A stretch of 32,639 bases of DNA from an uncultured Lachnospiraceae bacterium (GTDB lineage Bacteria; Bacillota; Clostridia; Lachnospirales; Lachnospiraceae), in the NCBI GenBank assembly GCA_947626985.1, contig CANQUG010000038.1, forward strand, positions 1 through 32,639. Reading direction: 5' to 3'. Position numbers and translations under genes: made by a program. Positions within the stretch are counted from its first letter, which is position 1. Each line of letters begins with the position of its first letter. Shown one piece after another: positions 6,343 to 14,695 of this stretch. Under the pieces are notes generated by a model. The model did no database searches and was not told where the DNA came from. It saw only the letters and a program-made list of their open reading frames with translations.

Positions 6343-6798
6343 TTATGCGGCAATCAATCCGTATTTTTCAATGTCTGCCAATAGATTATCATTTGTTTTT
6401 TCTATGTTTATCAGGCCTGCGTCGCATACTTCTTTAATATAAGCTTTTACATTCTCCCTTGACAATTCTATGATCAGGTGTTCATCATTAAGAACATGTT
6501 TAGCCATTGAAATGATATTTCCGATTTTTCCGTATGTAAGTTCGCAGAGGTTTACATGCAGTTTTTCGTAACCCCAATAACCGGTTTTTCCTTCTTCAGA
6601 ATCATCTCTGCGTATTTCATATTTGTCAAGCATTGTATCGTCAAAGATAATGAACTTTGATTTTTCAATCCCAGTTGTTGAAAGAAGAATTGCCTTGAGA
6701 GTATCTTTTGTATCAGTGAATGATTCGCATTTCCAGAATGACAGTGTATTTTTGCTGGTAGACCATTCCTGCCTTAATAAATCGGCAGGAGTATCCAT
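6343..6798 (-). CDS. Unknown protein, possibly N-terminally truncated
   Basis: A 151-residue soluble protein that I do not recognise. It is more AT-rich in codon choice than its neighbours. It has mixed alpha/beta character, with a hydrophobic stretch KSKFIIFDDTMLDKYEIRRDD near residue 50 and a helical C-terminus with I-x-x-L repeats (AYIKEVCDAGLINIE). No signal peptide or membrane segment. The ATG at 6798 has only a poorly placed AAAGG before it and sits 38 bases after the esterase stop, so an upstream part may have been lost. It could be the tail of a larger accessory protein. No function is proposed. Confidence 0.5.
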   Translation of the reverse strand: MDTPADLLRQEWSTSKNTLSFWKCESFTDTKDTLKAILLSTTGIEKSKFIIFDDTMLDKYEIRRDDSEEGKTGYWGYEKLHVNLCELTYGKIGNIISMAKHVLNDEHLIIELSRENVKAYIKEVCDAGLINIEKTNDNLLADIEKYGLIAA

Positions 6799-6836
6799 GA
6801 CGCTGGACAGACCTTTTATTTATGAAAATTCTAAAC

Positions 6837-7727
6837 TTAGAAACAGAACTCCCGGAAGAAATCGCACTCCGCGTCGTTGCACTGGGCGGAGTCTACGGTT
6901 TTGATATCCAGGTGAAATACGTGACCCAGACGGTTGATCTTGTCCCCGAAGATTCTGTATACGAAGGGCACGTTGTTTCTGGTAAGGGCGTCCACCAGAG
7001 CGGAGGACTGTTCCTTCTGCAGGTCGGCCACGGAGGTCATACAGAAAACGGGCGGGTATACGTCTGTGATCCGGGGAATGACGTTCACCATTTCTATGGA
7101 TTCTTCCGTGATCGGGCCCGGGAGAAAGTCCTCCATCAGCTGACGGCTGTGATTCCCGGGAATATCCTCTCCGGAGATGGTATACACGCCGCAGTTCAGG
7201 GCGATGGCCGTCAGGGCAAAGTTTTCCGGAACAGTAAATTCATACCGGGAGGCATAATCCGGATTCGTGCAGATGCCCGCATAAAGCCCCAGCAGGTGAG
7301 CCCCTGCGGAATCCCCCACGGCAAAGATGCGCTCCGTGTCAAAATGATATCTGCGGGCACGCTTCATGACCCAGCCGCACACCAGATTCAGGTCCTCCAG
7401 AGGGGTGGGAAATTTGTTTTCCGGGGCAAGGCGGTAAGTGAAGTTTACTACCGCGAAGCCTCTCTGGGCCAGGCTCATGCAGTAATACTGGTAGCGTTCC
7501 TTGTCGCCGTATACCCAGCCGCCGCCGTGAACGCTGATGATTACGGGAAGATCTCCGTCCTCCGCCTGCCGGGGACGGTATACATCCAGTATCTGAACCT
7601 TCCGGTCGGTGCGGCCGTATACAATATTATCCCAGCGCTCTACGTCCTCGGGAGTGTTCATGAGGGCGTCCCGCTCGTCGTCCGCTTTTTTAAATTGTTC
7701 TCTGAGTTTTTCGCTTAATTCAGACAT
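6837..7727 (-). CDS. Alpha/beta hydrolase, HSL-type esterase
   Basis: A 296-residue cytoplasmic esterase of the hormone-sensitive-lipase family (Aes/acetyl-esterase type). It has the oxyanion-hole motif HGGGW (67-71), the nucleophile motif GDSAG (Ser140), an acid near Asp235 (TSVADLQ) and a histidine in GHVFH (269 or 272). The length and order of motifs are normal. These enzymes hydrolyse short-chain acyl esters, often deacetylating sugars or xenobiotics; the substrate here is unknown. GGAGGAATCGAA precedes the ATG. It is probably cotranscribed with the unknown downstream gene. Confidence 0.9.
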   Translation of the reverse strand: MSELSEKLREQFKKADDERDALMNTPEDVERWDNIVYGRTDRKVQILDVYRPRQAEDGDLPVIISVHGGGWVYGDKERYQYYCMSLAQRGFAVVNFTYRLAPENKFPTPLEDLNLVCGWVMKRARRYHFDTERIFAVGDSAGAHLLGLYAGICTNPDYASRYEFTVPENFALTAIALNCGVYTISGEDIPGNHSRQLMEDFLPGPITEESIEMVNVIPRITDVYPPVFCMTSVADLQKEQSSALVDALTRNNVPFVYRIFGDKINRLGHVFHLDIKTVDSAQCNDAECDFFREFCF

Positions 7728-7791
7728 TTCGATTCCTCCATAGGGTATGTAATTGGGCTGTGCGTAATGGTCAAAGCCGGTTATGAGTTAT

Positions 7792-7819
7792 ATTTTATCA
7801 TTAATACTCTCATTTGTAA
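7792..7819 (-). promoter_or_regulatory. Probable promoter of the esterase gene
   Basis: On the minus strand TTACAA and TAAAAT are separated by 16 bases, about 65 bases before the esterase ATG. Moderate match only. Confidence 0.35.
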
Positions 7820-7842
7820 TCTTATTTTTTAGTTTTTCAAAA

Positions 7843-7879
7843 TTCAGAGATTTCCCCTGTATATGGACAGGATTCTGAA
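7843..7879 (+). other. Stem-loop in a gene-free region
   Basis: TTCAGA/TCTGAA (7843-7848, 7874-7879) and CCTGT/ACAGG (7856-7860, 7867-7871) form a two-part hairpin. It lies upstream of the strong terminator at 7975-8024 with no reading frame between them worth reporting, so the pair may delimit a short non-coding transcript. Confidence 0.4.
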
Positions 7880-7974
7880 ATAGAATATTGAGAAGAAGGT
7901 ATTGGGAATAAGATAACGGAAATGAAGTATCAGAAATGAACTGTCGCATGATTTTGGAATTTCGGATTGCGCGT

Positions 7975-8024
7975 CGCCGGGATATAAACATTTATATAAA
8001 CGTTTATATCCCGGCGCATTTTTT
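7975..8024 (+). terminator. Strong orphan rightward terminator
   Basis: CGCCGGGATATAAAC (7975-7989) is perfectly complementary to 8002-8016, followed by CATTTTTTC. The T-run is only on the rightward side. No rightward gene precedes it; the esterase upstream is leftward. The rest of the 7728-8451 gap is AT-rich and holds promoters only. Confidence 0.75.
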
Positions 8025-8292
8025 CTCCTCCCAATATTCCTTTTTGATATGCATTCTACACAAAATTTTCCTCTTAAAATTATCAATAATATCCAAATCG
8101 TGTGGAATCTTTTGCACTTCTTATTTTTTCGTAAAAAATATATAAATTATATATAAACGATGTAAAATTTATAATTAAAATAAAAAATAACTGAAAATTA
8201 GATGAAGTTTATCCGAGTTTATAGCAAATTCCGGTGAAAAACAGGACTCAAAATCAGCAGAATTGACAAAAAAACATCATTTGAAAGGTTTT

Positions 8293-8320
8293 TTTTGTGA
8301 AGGTGTTGACGTTTTGTGAA
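8293..8320 (+). promoter_or_regulatory. Two TTTTGTGAA direct repeats, possible operator
   Basis: TTTTGTGAA occurs at 8293-8301 and 8312-8320, 19 bases apart (near two helical turns), ending 9 bases before the -35 of the transporter promoter. A related TTGTGAAAA follows the -10. The arrangement suits an activator that binds direct repeats, such as an AraC-type regulator, but none is adjacent. Confidence 0.4.
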
Positions 8321-8329
8321 AAAAAGTAT

Positions 8330-8358
8330 TTGAATTTTCGTCGTTTTGGCTATATAAT
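8330..8358 (+). promoter_or_regulatory. Promoter of the LplB/YtcP sugar-transporter operon
   Basis: TTGAAT (8330-8335) and TATAAT (8353-8358) are 17 bases apart, with A/T tracts upstream that could act as an UP element. The leader to the first ATG is about 85 bases. Confidence 0.7.
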
Positions 8359-8451
8359 TAAGGGCATCTTGTGAAAAGAAGAGAAACGTAGTACAAATAA
8401 GCAAAAACACCTCCCTTCTTTTCCCAAATTTTATGAAGGAGGAGATATCTC

Positions 8452-9405
8452 ATGGCAGCAAAAGGCAAAGTTGTGGCGGAGAGAAGTGCGGGAAGCGCGT
8501 TTGCAAAATTTAAACGTTATCTTCCGCTTTATCTCATGTTTCTGCCCGGCGCAATCTATCTTCTGATCAACAACTACATCCCCATGACGGGAATCATCGT
8601 CGCATTTAAGAATTACAATGCGAGAGCAGGAATCTGGGGCAGCCCCTGGGCCGGTCTTAAGAACTTTGAATTCCTGTTTGCTTCCAGCGACGCGGCTGTG
8701 ATCACCCGCAACACCATCCTTTACAACCTGGCTTTCATTATCCTCAACATGGTTGTGGGCATCGCGTTCGCCATCTTCATCTGCGACGCGCTGAGCAAGA
8801 AGCTTCAGAAGGTTTACCAGAGCGCCATCCTGTTCCCGTATCTGATGTCCGCCGTTATTCTCGGCTACATCGTGTACGCGTTTTTGAGCCAGTCCAATGG
8901 TATCGTGAACCTGTCCATTCTTCCGTCTCTGGGCAAGGATCCCATTAACTGGTACCAGGAGGCCAAATACTGGCCCTTCATCCTGACCTTTGTAAATATC
9001 TGGAAGGGTGTGGGCTACGGAACGCTGATCTACATATCCACCATCAACGGTATCGATCCCTCTCTCTATGAGGCGGCGAGACTGGACGGCGCGAAGAAGA
9101 TGCAGCAGATCCGCTATATCACCATGCCGTTCCTGGTACCGACCATCATCACCCTGACTCTGATGAACGTGGGCCGTATCTTCTACTCCGATTTCGGTCT
9201 GTTCTATCAGGTGCCCCGTGATTCCGGCATGCTTTATCCCACGACTAACGTAGTAGATACCTATGTATACCGTGGCCTGATGAAGACAGGAAATATCGGT
9301 ATGTCCGCGGCGGCAGGCTTCTATCAGTCCATGATCGGCTTCGTGCTGGTTCTGGCTGCCAATGCCATCGTGCGTAAATTCAGTTCAGAAAACGCTTTGT
9401 TCTAA
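8452..9405 (+). CDS. Carbohydrate ABC transporter permease, LplB type
   Basis: A 317-residue inner-membrane permease of the CUT1 family. It has about six transmembrane segments beginning with YLPLYLMFLPGAIYLLI, and a cytoplasmic EAA loop (YEAARLDGAKKMQQI) that contacts the ATPase. The N-terminus (PGAIYLLINNYIPMTGIIVAFKNYN) is typical of the LplB/YteP group, which imports oligosaccharides derived from complex polysaccharides. AAGGAGGAGATATCTC precedes the ATG. It is followed 12 bases later by its YtcP partner. No ATPase gene is present, as is usual for systems that share an MsmX-type ATPase encoded elsewhere. Confidence 0.93.
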   Translation: MAAKGKVVAERSAGSAFAKFKRYLPLYLMFLPGAIYLLINNYIPMTGIIVAFKNYNARAGIWGSPWAGLKNFEFLFASSDAAVITRNTILYNLAFIILNMVVGIAFAIFICDALSKKLQKVYQSAILFPYLMSAVILGYIVYAFLSQSNGIVNLSILPSLGKDPINWYQEAKYWPFILTFVNIWKGVGYGTLIYISTINGIDPSLYEAARLDGAKKMQQIRYITMPFLVPTIITLTLMNVGRIFYSDFGLFYQVPRDSGMLYPTTNVVDTYVYRGLMKTGNIGMSAAAGFYQSMIGFVLVLAANAIVRKFSSENALF

Positions 9406-9417
9406 GGGGGTGGGAAA

Positions 9418-10308
9418 ATGAAAGAAAAATGGAATTCACCTTATCAGCTGTTATCCAACGGTATTATGATTATCTGGACGATCCTGATCGTTCTTCCGTT
9501 TGTGCTTTTGTTCATGTCCTCCATCACCCAGGAGCAGGTGCTGGTGGCCAACGGTTATTCCTTCTGGCCGAAGGAGTTTTCACTGGGTTCCTACGCCTAT
9601 ATTCTCCAGTCCGGAAAAACCATTGTGCGGGCTTACGGCGTGAGTATTCTGGTGACTGTTATGGGAACGCTGATCCATATCTTCCTGGCAGCTCTGATGG
9701 CCTATCCTCTGGCTACCAGACATCTTCCCGGAAGAAATATCATGATGTTCTTCGTGTTCTTTACCATGCTGTTTAACGGCGGTATTGTTCCTTCCTATAT
9801 TATGTGGAGCAATACCCTCCATATTAAGGATACCCTCTGGGCGCAGCTGTGTCCGAATCTGATGCTCAGCGCCTGGAACGTCATGATGATCCGTACCTAT
9901 TTCCAGAACAGTATTCCGGAAGCGCTCTATGAGGCGGCGGAGATCGACGGAGCCAGCCAGTTCCGTATTTTCAAGGATATGGTGATCCCCCTTGGCAAAC
10001 CCATCCTGGTTACCATGGGAACCTTCGCCGGACTGAGCTACTGGAATGACTGGACCAACGGTCTGTACTTCATCACCAGAGCCAAGGAATGGTACAACGT
10101 GCAGAACCTGCTGAATGAGATGGTGCAGAACATCCAGTATCTGTCCCAGAGCTCGGACGCCAATATGGCGGCGGCAGCGGCGGCGATTCCCACCACCGGT
10201 GTGCAGATGGCCATCGCATTCGTGGCAATCCTTCCCATTATGCTGATCTTCCCCTATTTCCAGAAGTACTATACCAAGGGTATTGCTCTGGGCGGTGTGA
10301 AGGGCTGA
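9418..10308 (+). CDS. Carbohydrate ABC transporter permease, YtcP/LplC type
   Basis: A 296-residue CUT1 permease, partner of the preceding LplB-type protein. It has about six membrane segments and an EAA loop (YEAAEIDGASQFRIF) with the downstream PLGKP turn. The C-terminus GIALGGVKG is characteristic of YtcP/LplC proteins. A GGGGGTGGG site precedes the ATG, 12 bases after the first permease. The substrate is probably an oligosaccharide. The 165 bases after this gene hold two GC-rich hairpins before the binding-protein gene. Confidence 0.93.
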   Translation: MKEKWNSPYQLLSNGIMIIWTILIVLPFVLLFMSSITQEQVLVANGYSFWPKEFSLGSYAYILQSGKTIVRAYGVSILVTVMGTLIHIFLAALMAYPLATRHLPGRNIMMFFVFFTMLFNGGIVPSYIMWSNTLHIKDTLWAQLCPNLMLSAWNVMMIRTYFQNSIPEALYEAAEIDGASQFRIFKDMVIPLGKPILVTMGTFAGLSYWNDWTNGLYFITRAKEWYNVQNLLNEMVQNIQYLSQSSDANMAAAAAAIPTTGVQMAIAFVAILPIMLIFPYFQKYYTKGIALGGVKG

Positions 10309-10357
10309 CGCACAGGCTGACGCCGAAGAACGTGCGGCGGGGACGGGACGTCCCAAA

Positions 10358-10421
10358 GCCTGCTTCGGCAGGCGGCTGTTATTGACAGGAATATGAATTG
10401 CGCGGCCGGAAGCGCCGGCCG
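10358..10421 (+). other. Two GC-rich intercistronic stem-loops
   Basis: GCCTGC-TTCG-GCAGGC (10358-10373) has a stabilising UUCG tetraloop. CGGCCGG-AAGCG-CCGGCCG (10403-10421) follows. No T-run follows either, so they look like RNA processing or stability elements that set different mRNA levels for permeases and binding protein. Confidence 0.6.
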
Positions 10422-10473
10422 TGCGGTTACATAGAAAAGACCAATTTACCAATTAAAAATGGAGGTAGAAAGA

Positions 10474-12120
10474 ATGAAGAAAAGAGCACTGGCACTTATG
10501 ATGACGCTGGCTATGACATCCGCCATGGCAGCCGGCTCCGCGATTAGTGTTGCGGCAGATTCCGACACTACAGTAACTGAAAACGGCGAGTACTCTGCGG
10601 ACAGCCCTTATCATCTGGTATTTGCCTATCCGGAGTTTTATCCCCAGACAGATGACGCGAGAGCGACTGTTCAGGATGCTCTGAACGAGTACATGGTTCC
10701 CACCTATCACATTGAGGTGGAATTTCTTCCCCTGAGTGCTGCCAGCTATCAGCAGGATCTTCAGCTGATGATCTCCGGCGGCGACGCGCTGGATGTAATT
10801 CCCGTTTATTATACCCAGGCTGCCAGCCTGATCGGTATGAACGGTATCGTAGATATGAATCCCTACATGGAGACTCCGGAAGGCCAGGCCATCATCGAGC
10901 AGCTGGGTGAAGCCAACGCATATGTAGGCCAGATGGGCGGCGTTCTCTTCGGATTCCCCGCAGCGAAGGAATCCGTAGAGCTGGGCGGTCTCTGCATGAG
11001 AGCAGATATCTGCGACGAGCTTGGTTTTACTGAGAAATACGGCCTTGAGAAGAACGGCGACGAGTATACCGGCAAGGTTTATGACTGGTCTGTAGCTACC
11101 GAGATGTTTGCGGCAGTGAAGGAAGCTCATCCGGAAATGACTCCTCTGTACCTTCAGGGAAGCGCAAGCCCCGCAAGACGTTTCTGCTTCTTCGATGAAC
11201 TGGCGGATCAGTTCGGCGTTCTTGACTGGGAAGCGGATCATGATTCTCTTACCGTTGTAAACGAGTTTGAGACAGATACCTATAAAGAGTTTGTTACCCG
11301 TCTGGCTGAGTGGTACGATGCGGGCTACATTTACAAAGACGCCGCTACCGATACCCAGGGTACTGCCGCTATGATGAAGGCCGGCAATACCTTCAGCTAT
11401 ACTTCCGCTATTAAGCCCGGCTTCCTGGTAGAGGCTCAGGCTTCCAACGGATGCGAGTGCTACGCAATGTACTTCGGCAAGGATATTGAGGGCGGATACT
11501 CCACCACCAACGTATCCTTCTTCGATACCGGTATCGCTACCAACACTCTGGATCCCGAAATGTCCTTCAAGTTCATCTCCGCTCTGTACACCGATCCCGC
11601 TGTTATGAATCTGTGGCAGAATGGTATTGAAGGCGTTCATTATCAGGTACTGGACGACGGAACCGCTTACTTCGTAGACGGCGAGGACGCTTCCAACTTC
11701 ACCTATCATCAGAATACAGGCTGGATGATGGGCAACCAGTTTATCTCCTATGTATGGAACGACGGCTCCAAGGATGCTGATTACTGGAACCTGCTGCAGA
11801 CCCACAATACCTGGGCTCAGTATTCACCGGCATACGGCTTCATGTGGGACAGCCGCAACTTTACGACTCAGCTTGCGGCATGCAACAGCGCTCTGAGCCA
11901 GTTCAGACCGGCTCTGGAGACCGGATCCGTTGGCGTGGCCGGCGTGGAATCCACTCTGCAGTCTCTGAACGACGCTCTGTACGCAGGCGGCCTGCAGGAT
12001 ATCATGACTGAGAAACAGGCACAGCTGGATGCATGGATCGCTGAGAACGGCGCTACCGAGACTCCTGCTGAGAACCTTGAGAAGATCGCTTCTGTTACCA
12101 CAGGCGTACTGACCGAGTAA
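10474..12120 (+). CDS. Extracellular sugar-binding protein of the LplB/YtcP transporter
   Basis: A 548-residue extracytoplasmic solute-binding protein, in the size class of the large oligosaccharide-binding proteins (LplA-like). It has a Sec signal peptide (MKKRALALMMTLAMTSAMAAGSAISVAA) with a likely AxA cleavage near residue 28, and no lipobox cysteine. The mature part begins with an acidic Ser/Thr stretch, then YHLVFAYPEF and ISGGDALDVIPVYY, the usual first lobe. GGAGG six bases upstream supports ATG10474 rather than the in-frame ATG at 10459. It is the last gene of the operon, separated by two hairpins, and ends in a strong terminator. How it stays at the cell surface without a lipid anchor is unclear. 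Confidence 0.92.
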   Translation: MKKRALALMMTLAMTSAMAAGSAISVAADSDTTVTENGEYSADSPYHLVFAYPEFYPQTDDARATVQDALNEYMVPTYHIEVEFLPLSAASYQQDLQLMISGGDALDVIPVYYTQAASLIGMNGIVDMNPYMETPEGQAIIEQLGEANAYVGQMGGVLFGFPAAKESVELGGLCMRADICDELGFTEKYGLEKNGDEYTGKVYDWSVATEMFAAVKEAHPEMTPLYLQGSASPARRFCFFDELADQFGVLDWEADHDSLTVVNEFETDTYKEFVTRLAEWYDAGYIYKDAATDTQGTAAMMKAGNTFSYTSAIKPGFLVEAQASNGCECYAMYFGKDIEGGYSTTNVSFFDTGIATNTLDPEMSFKFISALYTDPAVMNLWQNGIEGVHYQVLDDGTAYFVDGEDASNFTYHQNTGWMMGNQFISYVWNDGSKDADYWNLLQTHNTWAQYSPAYGFMWDSRNFTTQLAACNSALSQFRPALETGSVGVAGVESTLQSLNDALYAGGLQDIMTEKQAQLDAWIAENGATETPAENLEKIASVTTGVLTE

Positions 12121-12253
12121 TTTCAGCTTTGACCGAGTCATCCGGGAAACATAGGAATCTTTCCTGTGCTGAATGAGAGATGCTGTCATGTAATTTTTCA
12201 GGAAAATGAACTGCTTTGACGGAACAGCCTGAGAATAAGATGAAACGAAATGA

Positions 12254-12305
12254 AAAATCCCTCCGTGCAGCTCTTCAGAAGAAGAGTTCACGGGGGGATT
12301 TTTTT
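12254..12305. terminator. Terminator between convergent transporter operons
   Basis: AAATCCCTCCGTG pairs with CACGGGGGGATTT (one G-U pair), with AGCTCTTC-AGAA-GAAGAGTT nested within. The T-run is rightward and the A-run opposite. It closes the rightward sugar operon and the leftward opp operon. Confidence 0.8.
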
Positions 12306-12693
12306 AGCTGTAATACAGCACATAATCCAGGATGCCGGCCACAGTCAGGATCGTGACGGAAGCAGTCAGAAACGCGGGAAACAGTCCGAAAACACGGAAA
12401 TGTTCTTTCCATCGTCTGTACCCCTTCATCCTTTTTTCGCTGGGTTTGCGGATCAGCATACCCGCGGACAGCAGCATCAGAAGGGCCCCCGTAATAAAGA
12501 GGGCGCTTCTGGAGGCGTTCAGCGCGCTTCTCACATTCCAGCCGCTCACAGGCAGACCGATCGCGAAAGGCAAAAGGAACGCCGCCAGAGCAGCCGTTCC
12601 TCCCGCCAGGACGGACAGCGCCAGGTCGTGAAAAAAACCGGCGATTCCGCCCTTTTCTTTTTTATTTTCCTGCTCATTGTATTCTTCGTTCAT
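12304..12693 (-). CDS. Small membrane protein at the end of the opp operon, unknown
   Basis: About 129 residues with a charged N-terminus (MNEEYNEQENKKEKGG) and four hydrophobic segments: near residues 22-45, 60-78, and two in the last 40 residues (FGLFPAFLTASVTILTVAGILDYVLYY). The ATG overlaps the OppF-type stop codon by one base (TGATG), so translation is coupled. An in-frame ATG at 12714 lies inside oppF and is less likely. I do not recognise a family. Its position suggests a role accessory to the peptide transporter or simply to the membrane. The stop lies within the shared terminator. Confidence 0.65.
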   Translation of the reverse strand: MNEEYNEQENKKEKGGIAGFFHDLALSVLAGGTAALAAFLLPFAIGLPVSGWNVRSALNASRSALFITGALLMLLSAGMLIRKPSEKRMKGYRRWKEHFRVFGLFPAFLTASVTILTVAGILDYVLYYS

Positions 12694-13664
12694 CAGCGAT
12701 TCACCGTGAAACATGCCACATGATGATCAGAGCCTACATCCACCAGCTTCGGGGTCTCCTGACGGCACCGGTCCGTAGCGTAGCGGCAGCGGCCTGCAAA
12801 TTTACAGCCCGCAGGCGGATTAATGGGACTGGGAACCTCTCCCTCCAGACGGATTCGGGTATTCTCCCTCTGCTTTTCGATCACCGGATCCGGGATGGGA
12901 ATGGCGGACAGCAGAGCCTGGGTGTAGGGATGAAGAGGATGGCTGTAAAGCTCCTCCGAGCGGGTAATTTCCACAATATTTCCCAGATACATCACAGCCA
13001 CGCGGTCGGAGGCGTGCTTCACCATGGACAGATCGTGAGCGATAAACAGGTAGGTCAGACCAAGCTCCTGCTGGAAGCCGATGAGCATGTTCACGACCTG
13101 GGCCTGAATCGACACGTCCAGCGCGGAGATGGGCTCGTCCAGAACCAGCATTTTCGGCTGCACGGCCAGAGCCCGGGCGATGCCGATACGCTGGCGCTGG
13201 CCTCCGGAAAACTCGTGAATAAAACGGTTGGCATGCTCCTTGTTCAGTCCCACCAGATTCAGAAGACCGTAAATCCGCTCGGTTCTTTCTCCGTGATCTT
13301 TGGCCAGATGATGAACGTCAATTCCCTCGGCGATAATATCGCTGACGGTCATACGGGGATCCAGCGACGCGTAGGGATCCTGAAAGATCAGCTGCGCGTC
13401 TTTTTTAAACGCGAACAGCTCCGCGCCCTTCAGGGCGTGAACGTCCTTGCCCTTGTAGAGCACCTGTCCGGAGGTTTTTTTATACATGCCCAGACAGGTA
13501 CGCCCGCAGGTGGTTTTGCCGCAGCCGGACTCGCCTACCAGACCCAGAGTTTCCCCCTCGCGGATGGTAAAGGATACGTCGTCCACAGCCTTCAGAACAC
13601 GGCCGTGTCCCAGATCAAAATGCTTCTTTAAGTTTTTTACCTCAAGGATTACATTATCGCTCAT
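12693..13664 (-). CDS. oppF: Oligopeptide/dipeptide ABC transporter ATPase, OppF/DppF type
   Basis: A 323-residue cytoplasmic ATPase. Walker A GESGCGKT is at about 44-51, the signature is FSGGQRQR, and Walker B is LVLDEPISALD, with the H-loop HDLS following. The C-terminal extension specific to the peptide family (NPPAGCKFAGRCRYATDRC) carries clustered cysteines. It forms a heterodimer with the OppD-type protein that drives peptide import. The ATG overlaps the preceding stop by four bases (ATGA), with a GGAGGG site inside the upstream gene. Substrate class (di- or oligopeptide, or nickel-peptide) is not determined by sequence. Confidence 0.93.
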   Translation of the reverse strand: MSDNVILEVKNLKKHFDLGHGRVLKAVDDVSFTIREGETLGLVGESGCGKTTCGRTCLGMYKKTSGQVLYKGKDVHALKGAELFAFKKDAQLIFQDPYASLDPRMTVSDIIAEGIDVHHLAKDHGERTERIYGLLNLVGLNKEHANRFIHEFSGGQRQRIGIARALAVQPKMLVLDEPISALDVSIQAQVVNMLIGFQQELGLTYLFIAHDLSMVKHASDRVAVMYLGNIVEITRSEELYSHPLHPYTQALLSAIPIPDPVIEKQRENTRIRLEGEVPSPINPPAGCKFAGRCRYATDRCRQETPKLVDVGSDHHVACFTVNR

Positions 13665-14683
13665 ACCCTGCCCTCCTTCACAAACGGAGCGTCCGCAGGC
13701 GCTTCCTTCAGGAAGTACAGCCAGCAGCTGGCTTCATGATTATTTTCAAAGGAGACAGCCGGAGGCTGCTCCCTGCAGCAGATTTCCATACAGTATCTGC
13801 ACCGGGTGCTGAATGGACAGCCCTTGGGCGGATTCAGAAGATCCGGCGGCGTGCCTTCGATGGACGCCAGCACCTGTTTGTTGTTCAGGTCCAGACGGGG
13901 CACCGCCTCCAGAAGGGCATTGGTGTAGGGATGCTTCGGATGATGGAACAGATCCATGCTGCAGCCGCGCTCCACGATTTTGCCGGAGTACATGACTACG
14001 ATGCGGTGGGCAATATTGGCCACCACACCCAGATCGTGGGTGATCATGATCACCGAAGTTCCCTTTTCCTGCTGCAGCTTCTTGATCAGATCGATGATCT
14101 GGGACTGGATCGTCACATCCAGAGCCGTGGTGGGCTCGTCCGCGATCAGAAGCTGAGGATTGCAGGCAAAGGCGATGGCGATCATCACACGCTGCCGCAT
14201 ACCGCCGGAGAATTCATGGGGATACTGCTTCACCCGCTGCTCCGGCTGGGGAATGCCTACCATCCGCAGAAGCTCCACCGCCTGAGCCATGGCCTCCTTC
14301 TTTGTCATTTTTACGTGATGAAGGATGTTTTCCGCAATCTGCTTTCCCGCGGTCATGGTGGGATTTAAGGCGGCCAGCGCATCCTGGAAAATGATGGCTA
14401 CCTCGCCTCCGCGGTATTCCCGCAGCCGCCTGTCGTCAAATTTCAGCACATCCTCCCCTTTGAACAGGATCCGGCTCCCGTCTTTGATCTCTGCCGGAGG
14501 CGTCTTGATCAGGCGCATGATGGCTTTGGCCGTAACGGACTTGCCGCAGCCGGATTCCCCTACGATGGCCACGGTTTCGCCCTTCTCCACATCAAAGGAG
14601 ACGCGGCGGACCGACTGCACCTCCCCTGCATAGCCGTGATAGGACACGGCCAGATCTTTTATTTCAAGTAATTTCTCACTCAT
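13661..14683 (-). CDS. oppD: Oligopeptide/dipeptide ABC transporter ATPase, OppD/DppD type
   Basis: About 340 residues. Walker A GESGCGKS is at 42-49, the signature FSGGMRQR, Walker [13 protein letters not shown], and the C-terminal oligopeptide domain [20 protein letters not shown]. The start chosen is the ATG at 14683, preceded by AGGTGA; an in-frame GTG nine bases earlier is the alternative. It lies 12 bases after the OppC-type gene and overlaps the OppF-type gene by four bases, so the two ATPases are made in near-equal amounts. Confidence 0.93.
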   Translation of the reverse strand: MSEKLLEIKDLAVSYHGYAGEVQSVRRVSFDVEKGETVAIVGESGCGKSVTAKAIMRLIKTPPAEIKDGSRILFKGEDVLKFDDRRLREYRGGEVAIIFQDALAALNPTMTAGKQIAENILHHVKMTKKEAMAQAVELLRMVGIPQPEQRVKQYPHEFSGGMRQRVMIAIAFACNPQLLIADEPTTALDVTIQSQIIDLIKKLQQEKGTSVIMITHDLGVVANIAHRIVVMYSGKIVERGCSMDLFHHPKHPYTNALLEAVPRLDLNNKQVLASIEGTPPDLLNPPKGCPFSTRCRYCMEICCREQPPAVSFENNHEASCWLYFLKEAPADAPFVKEGRV

Positions 14684-14695
14684 ATTGTTCACCTA

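Noticed and set aside
7936-8145. Short plus-strand frame through the orphan terminator
   Set aside because: It would encode the hairpin itself and has no initiation signal.
10453-11805. Long open minus-strand frame of 450 codons
   Set aside because: It is the mirror of the sugar-binding protein gene, has no ribosome binding site and no recognisable motifs. GC-rich codon bias makes such antisense frames common here.
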